Counted from the stretch's first letter, positions 49,682 through 59,576 are shown. The stretch is DNA of 64,000 nt from Paenibacillus lupini (GCF_011761355.1 NZ_JAASRW010000003.1:519188-583187), one strand, 5' to 3'. The notes: generated by a model from the letters alone, not told the origin. Numbers and translations are program-made.

Positions 49682-52600
49682 ATGTTTATACGCAAGAAGA
49701 TGCTCTCATTAAGTCTCGCGGTGCTTGTAGCCGCATCTATCTGTATGCCGGGTCTCCAAGGGACGAAGGTATACGCGGAAGAAGAAGTAGTACCTACAGC
49801 TTCATCACCTTTTATCACACGCAGCGGCGATAAACTGATGGATGGCGATCAGGAGTTCCGGTTCATCTCAGCGAACGTTCCAACCTTGTCTATGGTAGAG
49901 GATATTTATTGGCGGACGCCATCCGAGTGGGAGCAGGCGGACGCATTCCAGACGCTTGTCCAAATGGGCGGTACGGTAACAAGGCCGTATGTTCTGTCCG
50001 TGAAGAAAGCGGATGATGCGGCAGATACGGTTCGCCACATTATGGGCGTTGGTTCGGACGGCAAGCTGATCTTTAATGAAGAAGCGTTTGTTGCCTACGA
50101 TAAAATGATCCAGCTCGCTGGTGAGTACGGTATACACCTCATTCTGCCGTTTGTTGACCAATATCAATGGCAGGGCGGGATAAGTGAATATGCCTCCTTC
50201 CGCGGTAAAAACAAAGAAGCTTTCTGGACCGACCCGCAGTTGATCGCGGACTTCAAATCGGTCATTGCATACACGCTTAACCGCGTGAATACGTTCACCC
50301 ATGTTGCTTATAAGGATGACCCGACGATTCTCGCCTGGGAGACCGGCAATGAGCTGGTACCAGCGACGACAATATGGACGCATGATATCGCTACTTATAT
50401 TAAGAGCCTGGACAGCAACCATCTCGTTCTGGACGGTAAATACGGGATCGACGATGCTTCTCTTAATGATAATGCGATCGACATCGTATCGAATCACTAC
50501 TACCCGGATCATTACCCAATTTATGCTTCCCAGGTGAATGTCGACAGGAATAAAGCTTTAGGCAAAAAGCCGTTTATCGTTGGGGAGTTTGGGTTCAAGC
50601 CAACGAATGAGGTTACCTCCTTCTTGAATAATGCGATCGAAAATGGTACATCCGGCGCCATGATCTGGAGCCTGCGTTATCACAGCAGAGATGGCGGCTT
50701 CTACCCGCATACCGAATCAACGTTTAACGGTGTATTTTACGGCGCATACCGCTATCCGGGCTTCCCGTCCGGCGATGGCTTTGACGAGACAAATATGCTG
50801 GAAACGCTGAGGGACAAAGCGTTCGAGATCCGCGGGATTAGTGATCCGCCTGCGATTGAGAAGCCAGCGCCTGCGGTTATGCTGCCTGTTGATTCCGTAT
50901 CGACAATCAGCTGGCTTGGCTCTGCTGGAGCTTCATCCTACCGGCTTGAACGTTCCGAGCAGCCGGATAGCGGGTGGACAACGATTGGCGAAGACGTCTA
51001 TGATGCCGTTCCAACGGAATCACAGCTATTCGACGATATGACCGCAGTAACAGGACAGTCTTATTACTACCGTGTCACAGCAAAGAACAGTGCAGGGGAA
51101 TCCATTTCTTCGGCAGCGGTAGGGCCTGTTGTTGCCAAGCATGTGATTTTAGATGAAATACGAAATTTCAGCAATATGTACAGCTATACATCGGATCTGG
51201 AATATGAAAGCCATGACCCAAGCTCGTTTGGCGGGGATGTATCCCGAATGAAAGCATTAGCGGCAGACAATCAGAGCGTGCAATATGCGATTCCGCTTCG
51301 TGCAGATGGCACACCAGTGAAGGTGCTGTCGGTGAAGGTGGAAGGTTATGTTGCAGCGGGCCAAAGCGATCAGAACTTCAGCTTGTCAGCCTCCAGCGAT
51401 GGAACCGAATTTACAGCGGTTGAAGCGGATGTGACGGAGTCGGGCAGTGCTTGGAAGAAGCGTGTCTATACAACCGGAGAAATTGCAGATGGTGTTAAGC
51501 TGCTAAAGATTGACTACCCGGCCACTTCTACGGCAGGACAACTCGGCAAGGTAACCATTGAGTATGAGCACGATGGAACTGCTCTGACCTTCCCGGATTC
51601 CGTTCAGCAAGGCAGTATTAAGAACGGGATTTTAACAGATGACCTGAACAACTTCCTGAAGATGGATTCGAAGTCAGCGAATCTTACTATTTCATCGGAT
51701 TCGACGGAATTCTACGGCGGGGATACGAAACGTTTGGCTCGTACGTCTAATGAGCATGAGTGGTTCGCCTATAAGGCGGACGGCGATATGAATTATTTCA
51801 AGTTCTTAGAGTATGCTCGTCAGAATCCAGCCGAGTTTGTCTTGCCGGATTTTAAGTTCTACACCTCGGCGAATGGAACAGATTATACCGAGTTTATGAA
51901 TGTTGTGAAGTCGAGCACGATGGGCGAAGGCTATTGGGCGAGAACCGAATATATCGCTTATCAGCTTCCGGCTGGTACACGTTATGTGAAGTTTGAGTTC
52001 CCGGTTCTGCCAAAGGATTTTGCGAGCCAGACCTGGAATCCTGCGGTCAGCAGCCTGCAGATTGGTGTGGGCAGTGCGAAGCTGGATCCTCCGGCGGAGA
52101 TAACTAAATCAGCGGTTATCGATGATTTTGAAGGCTACACAGGATCAAACAATGTGCTGCGAGCAGCGTACAAAGTGAACCAAGATGGTGGTTCGCCAGT
52201 TACATTGACGCTTGATGCAGCAGGCAAAGTTAGCGGCACATACGCGATGAAGCTGTCGACTGATCTCAGCAAAGGCTGGGGTGGGATGGAGAAGGATCTG
52301 GCAGGCGCAGATTGGTCAGGCAACAGCGGTATTCAGCTGTGGGTGAACCCAGGTGGCAGGGATGTTGGTCTGACTCTGCAGTTGACCGAAGGGATGACTA
52401 CGCAGAGCGAAGTGTGGAAATCGGATACACGCATCAGCGGTAACGAGCCAGTACTTGTACAGCTCCCATTCCGCAACTTCTATATACCAGACTGGTGGAA
52501 GAAAGACCATGTTGGTCAGGGTAATGGTGTCGTTGATTTAAGCGATGCCGCTTCGTTTGGCTTATATTTCGATGGGACGGCTGGCGATACGAATTTAATT

Positions 52601-55273
52601 ATTGATGATATTAAGCTTTATCGTTTGCCAACGGTTGATAACTTCGAAAGCTACGATGGCGATAATGCCAAGCTGGCAGGAAGCTACACCGTACACCCGG
52701 ACGGCGGCCCAGTTACGATTTCTCTGGACGCTGGACATAAGAGCGAAGGCGAGCAAGGAATGAAGCTGGCTTATGATTTGACGGCAAAAGGATTTGCTGG
52801 TGTGATCAAATCACTTGGCGGAATTGACTGGACTGGTAATACTGGTCTTCAGCTGTGGCTGGAGCCGGATGGTCAGAACAGAGGAGTTACCGTTCAGGTG
52901 AAGGAAACAAGCGGCGAGTATTGGGAGGCCAAAGTGGCAACTTCCGGGACGGCTCCGCAGACGGTCAGTCTACCTTTCCATTTGTTCACTATGCCAAGCT
53001 TTAGCAGTAAAGATAACGAGAAGCTCGATATTAACTCGATTGCAGAGTTCTCGGTATATGTAGACCGCGGTGCAGGAGAAGCGGGTACCGGTGCTATTTA
53101 TCTGGATGATATGAAGGCAGCTAAGCTGAAGGATATTGATACATTTGAGTATTATCAAGGGTCCTCCTCGCTTGCAGGTGCTGCGTATAATCGAGATACA
53201 AAAGGTGGTGATATCGCTGCCTCTCTTAATTCTACTTGGAAGAAGAGCGGCCGTTATGCTCTTAAGCTAGATTACACGTTAACTGATACTGTTGGTTACG
53301 CCGGTGTGAATAAGGCGCTTGGTGCGATGGATTGGTCAGAAGGCGGTAATGCGGTTCAGTTCTGGATGCTGCCTAATGGAGCAAATCAAGGACTGACGTT
53401 CCAGTTCAAAGAGACAGACGGCGATATTTGGGAAGCACAGATTATGATGGCAGGCACAGAAGAACAGCTGGTCACCATTCCTCTAGCAGGCTTTAGCCGT
53501 ACCCGTTGGTCTACGGGGGATGGCGTTCTGGATGTGTCGAGTGTAGCGGAGTATTCATTCTATGTGAATAAAGGAAGCGGTTCAGCAGGAACGTATTCTG
53601 TAAGTCTGGACGATGTTACACTGACGACGATTCCGGTCATCGACAACTTCGATTACTACGACGGTTCAGAGCTTATCGGGCAGAAGGCTTATACTCGTAA
53701 CTCTTGGGGCGGCGAACTGACGATGACGCCTGATGCGGATCATAAGGAAAGCGGCCGCTACGGAGTGAAATATGCCTACAAGTATCCAGATGCGGTAACC
53801 TTTGCCGGAGCTACCAAGCTGTTGGGATCAGCAGATTGGAACGGTCAGGATGGTATCCGGTTCTGGTACACGCCGGACGGTACGGGCAACAAACTGGTTG
53901 TACAGTTCATAGAATCTGACGGCGAGGCTTGGGAGTATTACGTCACCCTTAACGGTACAGAGCCTAAAGTATTAAAAATGCCGTTTGACCAGTTCGTTCA
54001 TGCACCTTGGAATACGGCAGGCAACGGGAAGATAGATCTGGATGCAATCTCCCAGTTCTCCTTGTATGTCAATCAAGGAGAAAGTAAGTTAAATGAAGGT
54101 GTCTTGTACTTTGACTCCATTGGTCTTTATCAAGAAGAGACGGGGCCATCTCATCCAGGTACGCCTCAAGATAAGACGATCCTTGAGGTATCGGCAGGGC
54201 AGCTTAAGCCAACTGGCCAAGGTCCGGTTGAACTGAAGGCGCCAGCAGGTGTAACCACACTCAAGCTGCCTCTGCAGGCAGGAGAGCTGCTTGGACAAAG
54301 TGATCTTCACATTTCGTTTGGTGACGTAGTCCTTACGGTTGACGCAGAAGCGCTGAAGGCTACTTCTCAACTGCTCGCTCTAAGCGGACAAAGCGGGACA
54401 GCAAGCTTATATATTTCCTTAACTTCTTCGAATGGAACGGTAACCGTTCCTCAAGCAGCAGGTGAGGAATGGAAGGCAGCCGGAACAGTATACGATATCC
54501 AGGTCGGCGTCTGGCCTGCAGCTGGCAGCAAGCAAGCCTTAAAAAATTGGGCGTATCCGATTTCGATTCAGCTCCCAGTAGGTGGAAGCGTTAATCCGAA
54601 GCTAGCTGGCATCTATATGAGCGGTGCTAATGGCGGGTGGACTTATGCTGGCGGCCGTACCGATGCGAAGGGAACTGTAATCCGTGCGTTCATCACGCAA
54701 TCCGGAAGCTATGCTGTACTCACAAGAGCGAAGCATTTTGCAGATATCCCGGCAGATTCATGGGCAAGTGACGCGGTGCAGCAGCTTGCAGCTCTGCAAA
54801 TTATTAAGGGCATTGATGCGGAGCATTTTGCACCAAACCGCTCTATTACAAGAGGTGAATTTGCAGTCATTCTGGCGAAAGTGCTGCAGCTGCCTGCGGC
54901 CGAGAAGCTGACGTTCACGGATGTGAAGGCAGAAGCTTATTATGCAGCTTCGATTGCAGCAGCTGCACAGGCCGGTTTAATTAATGGCCGCGATGCAGAT
55001 ACTTTTGCGCCAAATGATAATATCAGTCGTGAAGAAATGGCTGCTCTTATTATCCGCGCTTATGAGTTGAAGCATGGGGTAGTTAACGCTGATGAACATC
55101 AATATCACGACATCGCTAATATTTCCAGCTGGGCACTCGAAGCGATTAACAAGGCTTTTGCCTCCGGTCTGATGAATGGTGTCGGTGGCGACAACTTCGC
55201 GCCAGGCAAAGAGGTTACACGTGCAGAAGCTGCTGTTGGGCTAGCACGTCTGCTCGATAGACTGCTGTCATAA
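49682..55273 (+). CDS. Giant cell-surface GH5-type glycanase with four CBM11-like and three SLH domains
   Basis: 1863 aa, modular. Signal peptide about 1-32. The GH5 domain (about 38-390) has Glu224 in AWETGNELVP and Glu302 in IVGEFGFK. An FnIII-like domain spans about 400-485. Two related beta-sandwich modules (about 490-645 and 650-805, each with a D..NF..MYS/DDLNNFLKM start) follow. Four CBM11-like modules begin near 812 (VIDDFEGY), 985 (TVDNFESY), 1150 (DIDTFEYY) and 1319 (VIDNFDYY). A linker domain (about 1498-1680) precedes SLH domains at about 1684-1728, 1741-1795 and 1806-1860, which bind the wall polymer. It should cut mannan-like glycan at the surface next to the importer encoded just upstream. 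GGAG precedes the ATG. Terminator at 55280. Confidence 0.93.
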   Translation: MFIRKKMLSLSLAVLVAASICMPGLQGTKVYAEEEVVPTASSPFITRSGDKLMDGDQEFRFISANVPTLSMVEDIYWRTPSEWEQADAFQTLVQMGGTVTRPYVLSVKKADDAADTVRHIMGVGSDGKLIFNEEAFVAYDKMIQLAGEYGIHLILPFVDQYQWQGGISEYASFRGKNKEAFWTDPQLIADFKSVIAYTLNRVNTFTHVAYKDDPTILAWETGNELVPATTIWTHDIATYIKSLDSNHLVLDGKYGIDDASLNDNAIDIVSNHYYPDHYPIYASQVNVDRNKALGKKPFIVGEFGFKPTNEVTSFLNNAIENGTSGAMIWSLRYHSRDGGFYPHTESTFNGVFYGAYRYPGFPSGDGFDETNMLETLRDKAFEIRGISDPPAIEKPAPAVMLPVDSVSTISWLGSAGASSYRLERSEQPDSGWTTIGEDVYDAVPTESQLFDDMTAVTGQSYYYRVTAKNSAGESISSAAVGPVVAKHVILDEIRNFSNMYSYTSDLEYESHDPSSFGGDVSRMKALAADNQSVQYAIPLRADGTPVKVLSVKVEGYVAAGQSDQNFSLSASSDGTEFTAVEADVTESGSAWKKRVYTTGEIADGVKLLKIDYPATSTAGQLGKVTIEYEHDGTALTFPDSVQQGSIKNGILTDDLNNFLKMDSKSANLTISSDSTEFYGGDTKRLARTSNEHEWFAYKADGDMNYFKFLEYARQNPAEFVLPDFKFYTSANGTDYTEFMNVVKSSTMGEGYWARTEYIAYQLPAGTRYVKFEFPVLPKDFASQTWNPAVSSLQIGVGSAKLDPPAEITKSAVIDDFEGYTGSNNVLRAAYKVNQDGGSPVTLTLDAAGKVSGTYAMKLSTDLSKGWGGMEKDLAGADWSGNSGIQLWVNPGGRDVGLTLQLTEGMTTQSEVWKSDTRISGNEPVLVQLPFRNFYIPDWWKKDHVGQGNGVVDLSDAASFGLYFDGTAGDTNLIIDDIKLYRLPTVDNFESYDGDNAKLAGSYTVHPDGGPVTISLDAGHKSEGEQGMKLAYDLTAKGFAGVIKSLGGIDWTGNTGLQLWLEPDGQNRGVTVQVKETSGEYWEAKVATSGTAPQTVSLPFHLFTMPSFSSKDNEKLDINSIAEFSVYVDRGAGEAGTGAIYLDDMKAAKLKDIDTFEYYQGSSSLAGAAYNRDTKGGDIAASLNSTWKKSGRYALKLDYTLTDTVGYAGVNKALGAMDWSEGGNAVQFWMLPNGANQGLTFQFKETDGDIWEAQIMMAGTEEQLVTIPLAGFSRTRWSTGDGVLDVSSVAEYSFYVNKGSGSAGTYSVSLDDVTLTTIPVIDNFDYYDGSELIGQKAYTRNSWGGELTMTPDADHKESGRYGVKYAYKYPDAVTFAGATKLLGSADWNGQDGIRFWYTPDGTGNKLVVQFIESDGEAWEYYVTLNGTEPKVLKMPFDQFVHAPWNTAGNGKIDLDAISQFSLYVNQGESKLNEGVLYFDSIGLYQEETGPSHPGTPQDKTILEVSAGQLKPTGQGPVELKAPAGVTTLKLPLQAGELLGQSDLHISFGDVVLTVDAEALKATSQLLALSGQSGTASLYISLTSSNGTVTVPQAAGEEWKAAGTVYDIQVGVWPAAGSKQALKNWAYPISIQLPVGGSVNPKLAGIYMSGANGGWTYAGGRTDAKGTVIRAFITQSGSYAVLTRAKHFADIPADSWASDAVQQLAALQIIKGIDAEHFAPNRSITRGEFAVILAKVLQLPAAEKLTFTDVKAEAYYAASIAAAAQAGLINGRDADTFAPNDNISREEMAALIIRAYELKHGVVNADEHQYHDIANISSWALEAINKAFASGLMNGVGGDNFAPGKEVTRAEAAVGLARLLDRLLS

Positions 55274-55279
55274 AGTATT

Positions 55280-55314
55280 ATAAAAAGGCGCCGAAGTATG
55301 GCGCCTTTTTATAA
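55280..55314. terminator. Terminator after the giant glycanase gene
   Basis: TATAAAAAGGCGCC pairs with GGCGCCTTTTTATA, loop GAAGTAT; bidirectional in form. Confidence 0.9.
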
Positions 55315-55387
55315 TAGAGACAGAAGGATGTCTCTTGTATAATGAATCTAGTAACTAACTGGAACTTATAGGATGGAGCTGATTTAT

Positions 55388-56221
55388 TTGCTGAAAGGGT
55401 TAACTCGTGCAGGACTTGGAGCAATCGGCGATGACAAAGCTTTTATAGAATTAGCGGCACAGTATGGTTTTCAATCGGTCGATTTAGATCCAGTAAGCTT
55501 GATTCAAACGTACGGAGTAGATGGGGCAAAGGATTTGCTTGCTGCCAACAACATATCTATTGGTTCCTTTGGACTTCCAGTAGAATGGCGCGGCTCGGAT
55601 GAAGCATTCCGGGACGGTCTGCCGCAGCTTGAGGAGCTTGCCAAAGCAGCTTCCGTGCTGGGTTGCACAGCATGCTGTACTTATATTTTGCCGGCTACCG
55701 ATCTATCACCTGGAACGTTCACGATTAAAGCCGTTCTGCGCTTAAGAGAATGCGCAAACGTGTTAAATACTTACGGCATTAAGCTTGGACTCGAATTTGT
55801 TGGTCCGCATCATTTGCGTACGGCATGGAAATATCCGTTTATTTATTCTATGGAGGATACGCTGGCCTTTGCTGATGCAATCGGCACTCCAAACGTTGGC
55901 CTTCTGTTGGATGCTTACCACTGGTATACGAATGGGCTTACAACAGAGGATCTCGATCAGCTCACTCCAGAGCAGATTGTCCATGTTCATATTAACGACG
56001 CGAAGGATATTCCAGTAGAAGATGTGCTGGATAACGATCGCTTGTATCCGGGCGAAGGCGTCATCGATCTGGCAGGCTTCTTAACCAGCTTGAAACGTAT
56101 CGGCTATACTGGTGCAGTTACACAGGAAATTCTGACACCGGGCGACAGCGTTACGCCATCTGTAGAAGAGGCGCTCCAGCGCTCGAAAGCCGGCTACGAT
56201 AAGGTGTTTGCTAATATTTAA
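55388..56221 (+). CDS. Sugar phosphate isomerase/epimerase (xylose-isomerase-like TIM barrel)
   Basis: About 277 aa, AP-endonuclease-2/IolE-like TIM barrel. Probable metal ligands are Glu in KLGLEFVGPHH, Asp in LLLDAYHWY, His in IVHVHINDAKD and Glu in AVTQEILTPG. The family isomerises or epimerises sugars and inositol derivatives; here it may process an imported monosaccharide. ATG 55373 is in frame without a ribosome site; TTG 55388 has GGAG 8 bases upstream and begins LLKGLTRAGLG, so it is preferred. Own promoter is likely, since terminators flank it. Confidence 0.88.
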   Translation: MLKGLTRAGLGAIGDDKAFIELAAQYGFQSVDLDPVSLIQTYGVDGAKDLLAANNISIGSFGLPVEWRGSDEAFRDGLPQLEELAKAASVLGCTACCTYILPATDLSPGTFTIKAVLRLRECANVLNTYGIKLGLEFVGPHHLRTAWKYPFIYSMEDTLAFADAIGTPNVGLLLDAYHWYTNGLTTEDLDQLTPEQIVHVHINDAKDIPVEDVLDNDRLYPGEGVIDLAGFLTSLKRIGYTGAVTQEILTPGDSVTPSVEEALQRSKAGYDKVFANI

Positions 56222-56236
56222 TAGGGTTTCATCGTG

Positions 56237-56272
56237 AAAAAGGCTCTCCCGATAGATAGGGAGAGCCTTTTT
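56237..56272. terminator. Intrinsic terminator after the isomerase gene
   Basis: AAAAAGGCTCTCCC pairs with GGGAGAGCCTTTTT, loop GATAGATA. Confidence 0.93.
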
Positions 56273-56420
56273 ACGTTTGGATGAAGATTACGACTGATTA
56301 AGCGGCTTCGTGAGCAGGCAGTGTGACGTAACTTAGCACCTCGAGTGGTGAACCAAGCGCCGCACAAGCCGCACGAAAAAGTAACTAATCGACTGATCTC
56401 TGCTGCCTTATGCAGCTCAA

Positions 56421-56967
56421 TATGAGCCGCAGCAGCTCCTAGTCGTCCAACGTAATGCAAATGTGTAGGTTATTGTGCACGTAACTCATAAACTAGCACA
56501 TCCTGCTGTAAAAGTGCAGGCCATTTGAGTAAATCGGGCTAGTTATCGGGTACAACGAATAAATGAACTGCACATTTGCATGATGATGGTCCGTCGTGCC
56601 GCTGTGGATCAATTTTACCTGTACTTTAGCAGGTTGTTGCAAACTGCCCGCCAATAGAACTCATTCCTGCCATCTTCAAACTAACTATTTCATTATGAAC
56701 CGCAGCGGCTCATGCGAGTCTAAACATAATGCTAAAATACATGTGATTGAGTACGTAACTCTAAAACTAGCTGAATCCTGCTGTAAAAGTGCAGGTCATT
56801 TAAGTGAATTGGGCTAGTTTTGGGGTACATTGAGTAAATGACCTGCACATTTGCATGATGATGGTCCGTCGTGCCGCTGTGTATCAAATTTACCTGTACA
56901 TTAACAGGTTGTTGCAAACTGCCCGCTAATAGAGCTCATTCCTGCCATCTTCAAGCTAACTACTTAA
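56421..56967. repeat. Non-coding tandem duplication, unit about 273 bp
   Basis: Copy 1 spans about 56421-56693 and copy 2 about 56694-56967. They share long near-identical blocks, for example TTTGCATGATGATGGTCCGT followed by CGTGCCGCTGT, and AACTGCCCGC. Each copy has small hairpins (CCTGC..GCAGG). Copy 2 contains a 13-bp inverted repeat GTGCAGGTCATTT (56789-56801) with AAATGACCTGCAC (56836-56848). Together with the palindromes at 56978-57060 this fills most of the 868-bp gap between the isomerase gene and the repressor gene; 56273-56420 shows nothing recognisable. Confidence 0.9.
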
Positions 56968-56977
56968 CGTCTCATCA

Positions 56978-57060
56978 GAGGCTTAACGATGCAACGCATC
57001 GTTAAGCCTCCCAAAAAGCAACTCTACCAGCAGCTTAACGATGTCGGATATCGTTAAGCT
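56978..57060. repeat. Two CTTAACGATG palindromes spaced 52 bp
   Basis: First copy has 14-bp arms GAGGCTTAACGATG with loop CAACG (56978-57010); the second has arms AGCTTAACGAT with a 7-base centre (57032-57060). TTAACG begins at 56983 and 57035, exactly 52 apart, as in the copies at 17179 and 17231. Confidence 0.92.
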
Positions 57061-57089
57061 ATCCTTTTCCCGGACGCCTGCTCTGCCCC

Positions 57090-58148
57090 CTAAGGAAACA
57101 CCAGCTCCACAGGCACAACGATATGCTGTGGATCATACGTGTGCTTGATCTGATCAGACATTAGCATAACAGCCGAACGGGCGAGCGCCTGCTCGTCCTG
57201 TTGGACGTAAGGGACATGCGGGATGTCGGGATTATCGAAGGAGAAGAGCTCGACTTCCGTACGTCGTTCAATTAATTGAAGAGCCTGCCAGGTTAAGCCG
57301 GCGATTTCTTCCGTTAGGGTGAAGGCAGCTGTAACTGTTGGGTGCGTCTGCAGGAAATCAGTTATATAGTCGAGCGCCCGCTCGCTCCGCAGTACTTCAA
57401 GCGGAACATGGCACCAGAGGCTTTTATCAATGGATTCACCTTGATCGATATAAGCTTTCTCAAAGCCTATCGTCCGGTCTTCAATAGCAGTATTGGAATT
57501 CTCAGGAGAGATGAGTGCGATCTGGCGATGTCCCTTGGATAGTAGATGGGTCACCGTCCGGTAGGCCCCGCCGTCATTATCCGATGTAATCGTATAAGTC
57601 TCGATATTACGTAAGAAACGGTCTATGAATACAAAAGGGAACTTGTCGAGCGATAAACGGAGCAGAGACTCGTTATATTTCTCATCCTCGGTAGGAAATA
57701 CAATAAGCCCCTGAACACCCGCCTCTACCAACGTGCTGATCGCACGTGATTCTTCGGCGGCATGCTCACGGGTGATGCTGAGAATCATCTGGTAGCCAGC
57801 TTCTTTTAAGTAGAATTCCATATAATCGACGAGCTTCTGTATGACGGTCGTCTTCATAGTAGGAATAATGAAGCCGATGAAAGGTACTTTTGGCGGCTCG
57901 GGAGCAGGTGGTTTGACCTCAACAGGCTTGAGATCCGCTGCGACAAATGTTCCTTTACCTTGAATACGAGTAACCAGTCCCTCGTCAGCCAGCTCGGTCA
58001 GTGCATTCTTGACGGTAATCTTACTTACCTTGAATTCATCCATTAATTCCTGCTCAGAAGGGATACGATCAAGCGGCCGAAGCTGCCCCGAAGCAATCCT
58101 TTCTTTAATCTCAAGTTGGATCTGTTTATACAAAGCTGTCTTTTTCAC
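57090..58148 (-). CDS. GntR/LacI-type (AraR-like) transcriptional repressor
   Basis: 352 aa. N-terminal GntR winged HTH (ALYKQIQLEIKERIASGQLR, RIPSEQELMDEFKVSKITVK, LVTRIQGKGTFVA) joined by a Pro-rich linker (VKPPAPEPPKVP) to a LacI-type sugar-binding domain (IGFIIPTMKTTVIQKLVDYM, GLIVFPTEDE, HRQIALISPENSNTAIEDRT). This fusion is the AraR architecture. It is divergent from a CUT1 importer followed by a GH43-like enzyme and is its likely sugar-released repressor. The frame starts at TTG 58166, but GTG 58148, after AGTAGGTG, is better. The operator seen (58184) is not the AraR consensus, so the ligand need not be arabinose. Confidence 0.9.
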   Translation of the reverse strand: MKKTALYKQIQLEIKERIASGQLRPLDRIPSEQELMDEFKVSKITVKNALTELADEGLVTRIQGKGTFVAADLKPVEVKPPAPEPPKVPFIGFIIPTMKTTVIQKLVDYMEFYLKEAGYQMILSITREHAAEESRAISTLVEAGVQGLIVFPTEDEKYNESLLRLSLDKFPFVFIDRFLRNIETYTITSDNDGGAYRTVTHLLSKGHRQIALISPENSNTAIEDRTIGFEKAYIDQGESIDKSLWCHVPLEVLRSERALDYITDFLQTHPTVTAAFTLTEEIAGLTWQALQLIERRTEVELFSFDNPDIPHVPYVQQDEQALARSAVMLMSDQIKHTYDPQHIVVPVELVFP

Positions 58149-58183
58149 TATTACACCTACTCTCAATAAATAAATATGCTTTT

Positions 58184-58248
58184 ATAACCAATTGGGTATA
58201 TAAATAATACTTTACGCCTATTATAATCTAATTGTGAAGCGCTTACAA
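58184..58248. promoter_or_regulatory. Divergent control region: candidate operator, -10 and cre-like site
   Basis: ATAACCAATTGGGTAT (58184-58199) is a dyad with 7 of 8 pairs matching, a candidate site for the adjacent repressor. TATAAT (58222-58227) is a probable -10 for the importer. GTGAAGCGCTTACA (about 58234-58247) matches cre at 11 of 14. Confidence 0.6.
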
Positions 58249-58298
58249 TGACTCAAGCAAGAAAAAAGCTTAACCAATATGTGAGGGGGAATCGTCAA

Positions 58299-59576
58299 AT
58301 GAAAAAAGGGATTACGTTAACAGCAACCTTAGCATTGGCACTCATGTTGGTCTTATCCGCTTGCAGCTCCGATAATTCTTCGGGGAAAGCAACAAAGGTG
58401 GTCTTCTGGACCTTTAATGAACTGCATCAGAAATTTTTCGAAAGTATGGCGGACAAATGGAATGAAGCTAACCCAGATGAACAAATCAAATTGGTAGCGA
58501 CAACATTCCCTTATGATGACAACCACAACAAGCTGCAGGTTGCTCTGCAATCCGGCAAAGGCGCTCCTGACATGGCAGACATTGAGATCAGTAAGATCGG
58601 TAACTTCCTGAAAGGCGAGCCGCAGCTCGTACCGCTCAACGATATCGTAGAGCCGAATAAAGACAATCTGGTTATGTCCCGCCTCGACAACTATGCGAAA
58701 GATGGCCAATACTACGGCATCGACTACCATGTAGGCGCCCAAGTGATTTACTACAATAAAGAGATTCTTGATCAAGCTGGCGTAGATGCGGATAAAATCA
58801 TCACTTGGGATGACTTTGAAGCAGCCGGCAAGCAAGTACTTGAGAAAACAGGCAAGCCAATGACAACAGTTGAGACAACTGACCAATGGTCGTACTGGCC
58901 GCTTGTTGTTGAGCATGGTTCCGACTTCTTGGATAAAGACGGCAATGTTACGTTGAACGATCAAGTGAATGTTGACGTATTGACGTACCTACAAAAACTC
59001 GTTAACGAAAAAGTGGCGGTTGTTGCTCCAGGCGGCTTCCATCACTCTGAAGAATACTACGGATTTATGAACGGCGGCGGAGCAGCTTCGGTCTGGATGC
59101 CTATGTGGTACATGGGCCGCTTCACGGATTACATGGCTGATTTGAAAGGCAAAATCATCATTAAGCCATTGCCTGTCTTCAAACAAGGTGAAATGCGTTC
59201 TTCGGGTATGGGCGGTACAGGTACCGTTATTACGAACCAGTCCAAGAACCAAGAGCTTGTGAAGAAGTTCCTTGAATTCGCTAAAGTATCGAAAGAAGGC
59301 AACATTGAGATTTGGAAACAGCTTGGCTTTGATCCAATCCGTACGGATGCTTGGACGGATCCAGCTATGAACGAGTCGAACAAATACACGGATTACTTCG
59401 GCAAAGATATTTTTACATTCCTGAGCAGCCTGAAAGACGAAATCGCTCCAACAAACATTAAAGAGAAAACACCTGCAGTATCTGATGTGCTCAAAACAAA
59501 AACCATGTTCCAAGCGCTTAATGATCTGAAAGATCCGAAGCAAGTATTGGATGATTCAGCTGCAAGCATCAAGTAA
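58299..59576 (+). CDS. Extracellular sugar-binding lipoprotein (CUT1 family)
   Basis: 425 aa. Lipobox VLSACSSDN at about residues 18-26, then VVFWTFNELHQKFFESMADK, GAPDMADIEISKIGNF, YGIDYHVGAQVIYYNKEILD, ASVWMPMWYMGRF. The frame is open to 58248, but the ATG at 58299, after GAGGGGGAATCGTCAA, gives the correct signal peptide. First gene of a CUT1 importer with two permeases and no ATPase. With the GntR/LacI repressor and GH43-like enzyme it suggests uptake of arabino- or xylo-oligosaccharides, an inference from context only. Confidence 0.92.
   Translation: MKKGITLTATLALALMLVLSACSSDNSSGKATKVVFWTFNELHQKFFESMADKWNEANPDEQIKLVATTFPYDDNHNKLQVALQSGKGAPDMADIEISKIGNFLKGEPQLVPLNDIVEPNKDNLVMSRLDNYAKDGQYYGIDYHVGAQVIYYNKEILDQAGVDADKIITWDDFEAAGKQVLEKTGKPMTTVETTDQWSYWPLVVEHGSDFLDKDGNVTLNDQVNVDVLTYLQKLVNEKVAVVAPGGFHHSEEYYGFMNGGGAASVWMPMWYMGRFTDYMADLKGKIIIKPLPVFKQGEMRSSGMGGTGTVITNQSKNQELVKKFLEFAKVSKEGNIEIWKQLGFDPIRTDAWTDPAMNESNKYTDYFGKDIFTFLSSLKDEIAPTNIKEKTPAVSDVLKTKTMFQALNDLKDPKQVLDDSAASIK

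Noticed and set aside
57090..58148. Naming the GntR/LacI regulator AraR
   Set aside because: The architecture fits, but the dyad upstream (ATAACCAATTGGGTAT) differs from the Bacillus AraR operator, so ligand and symbol remain open.
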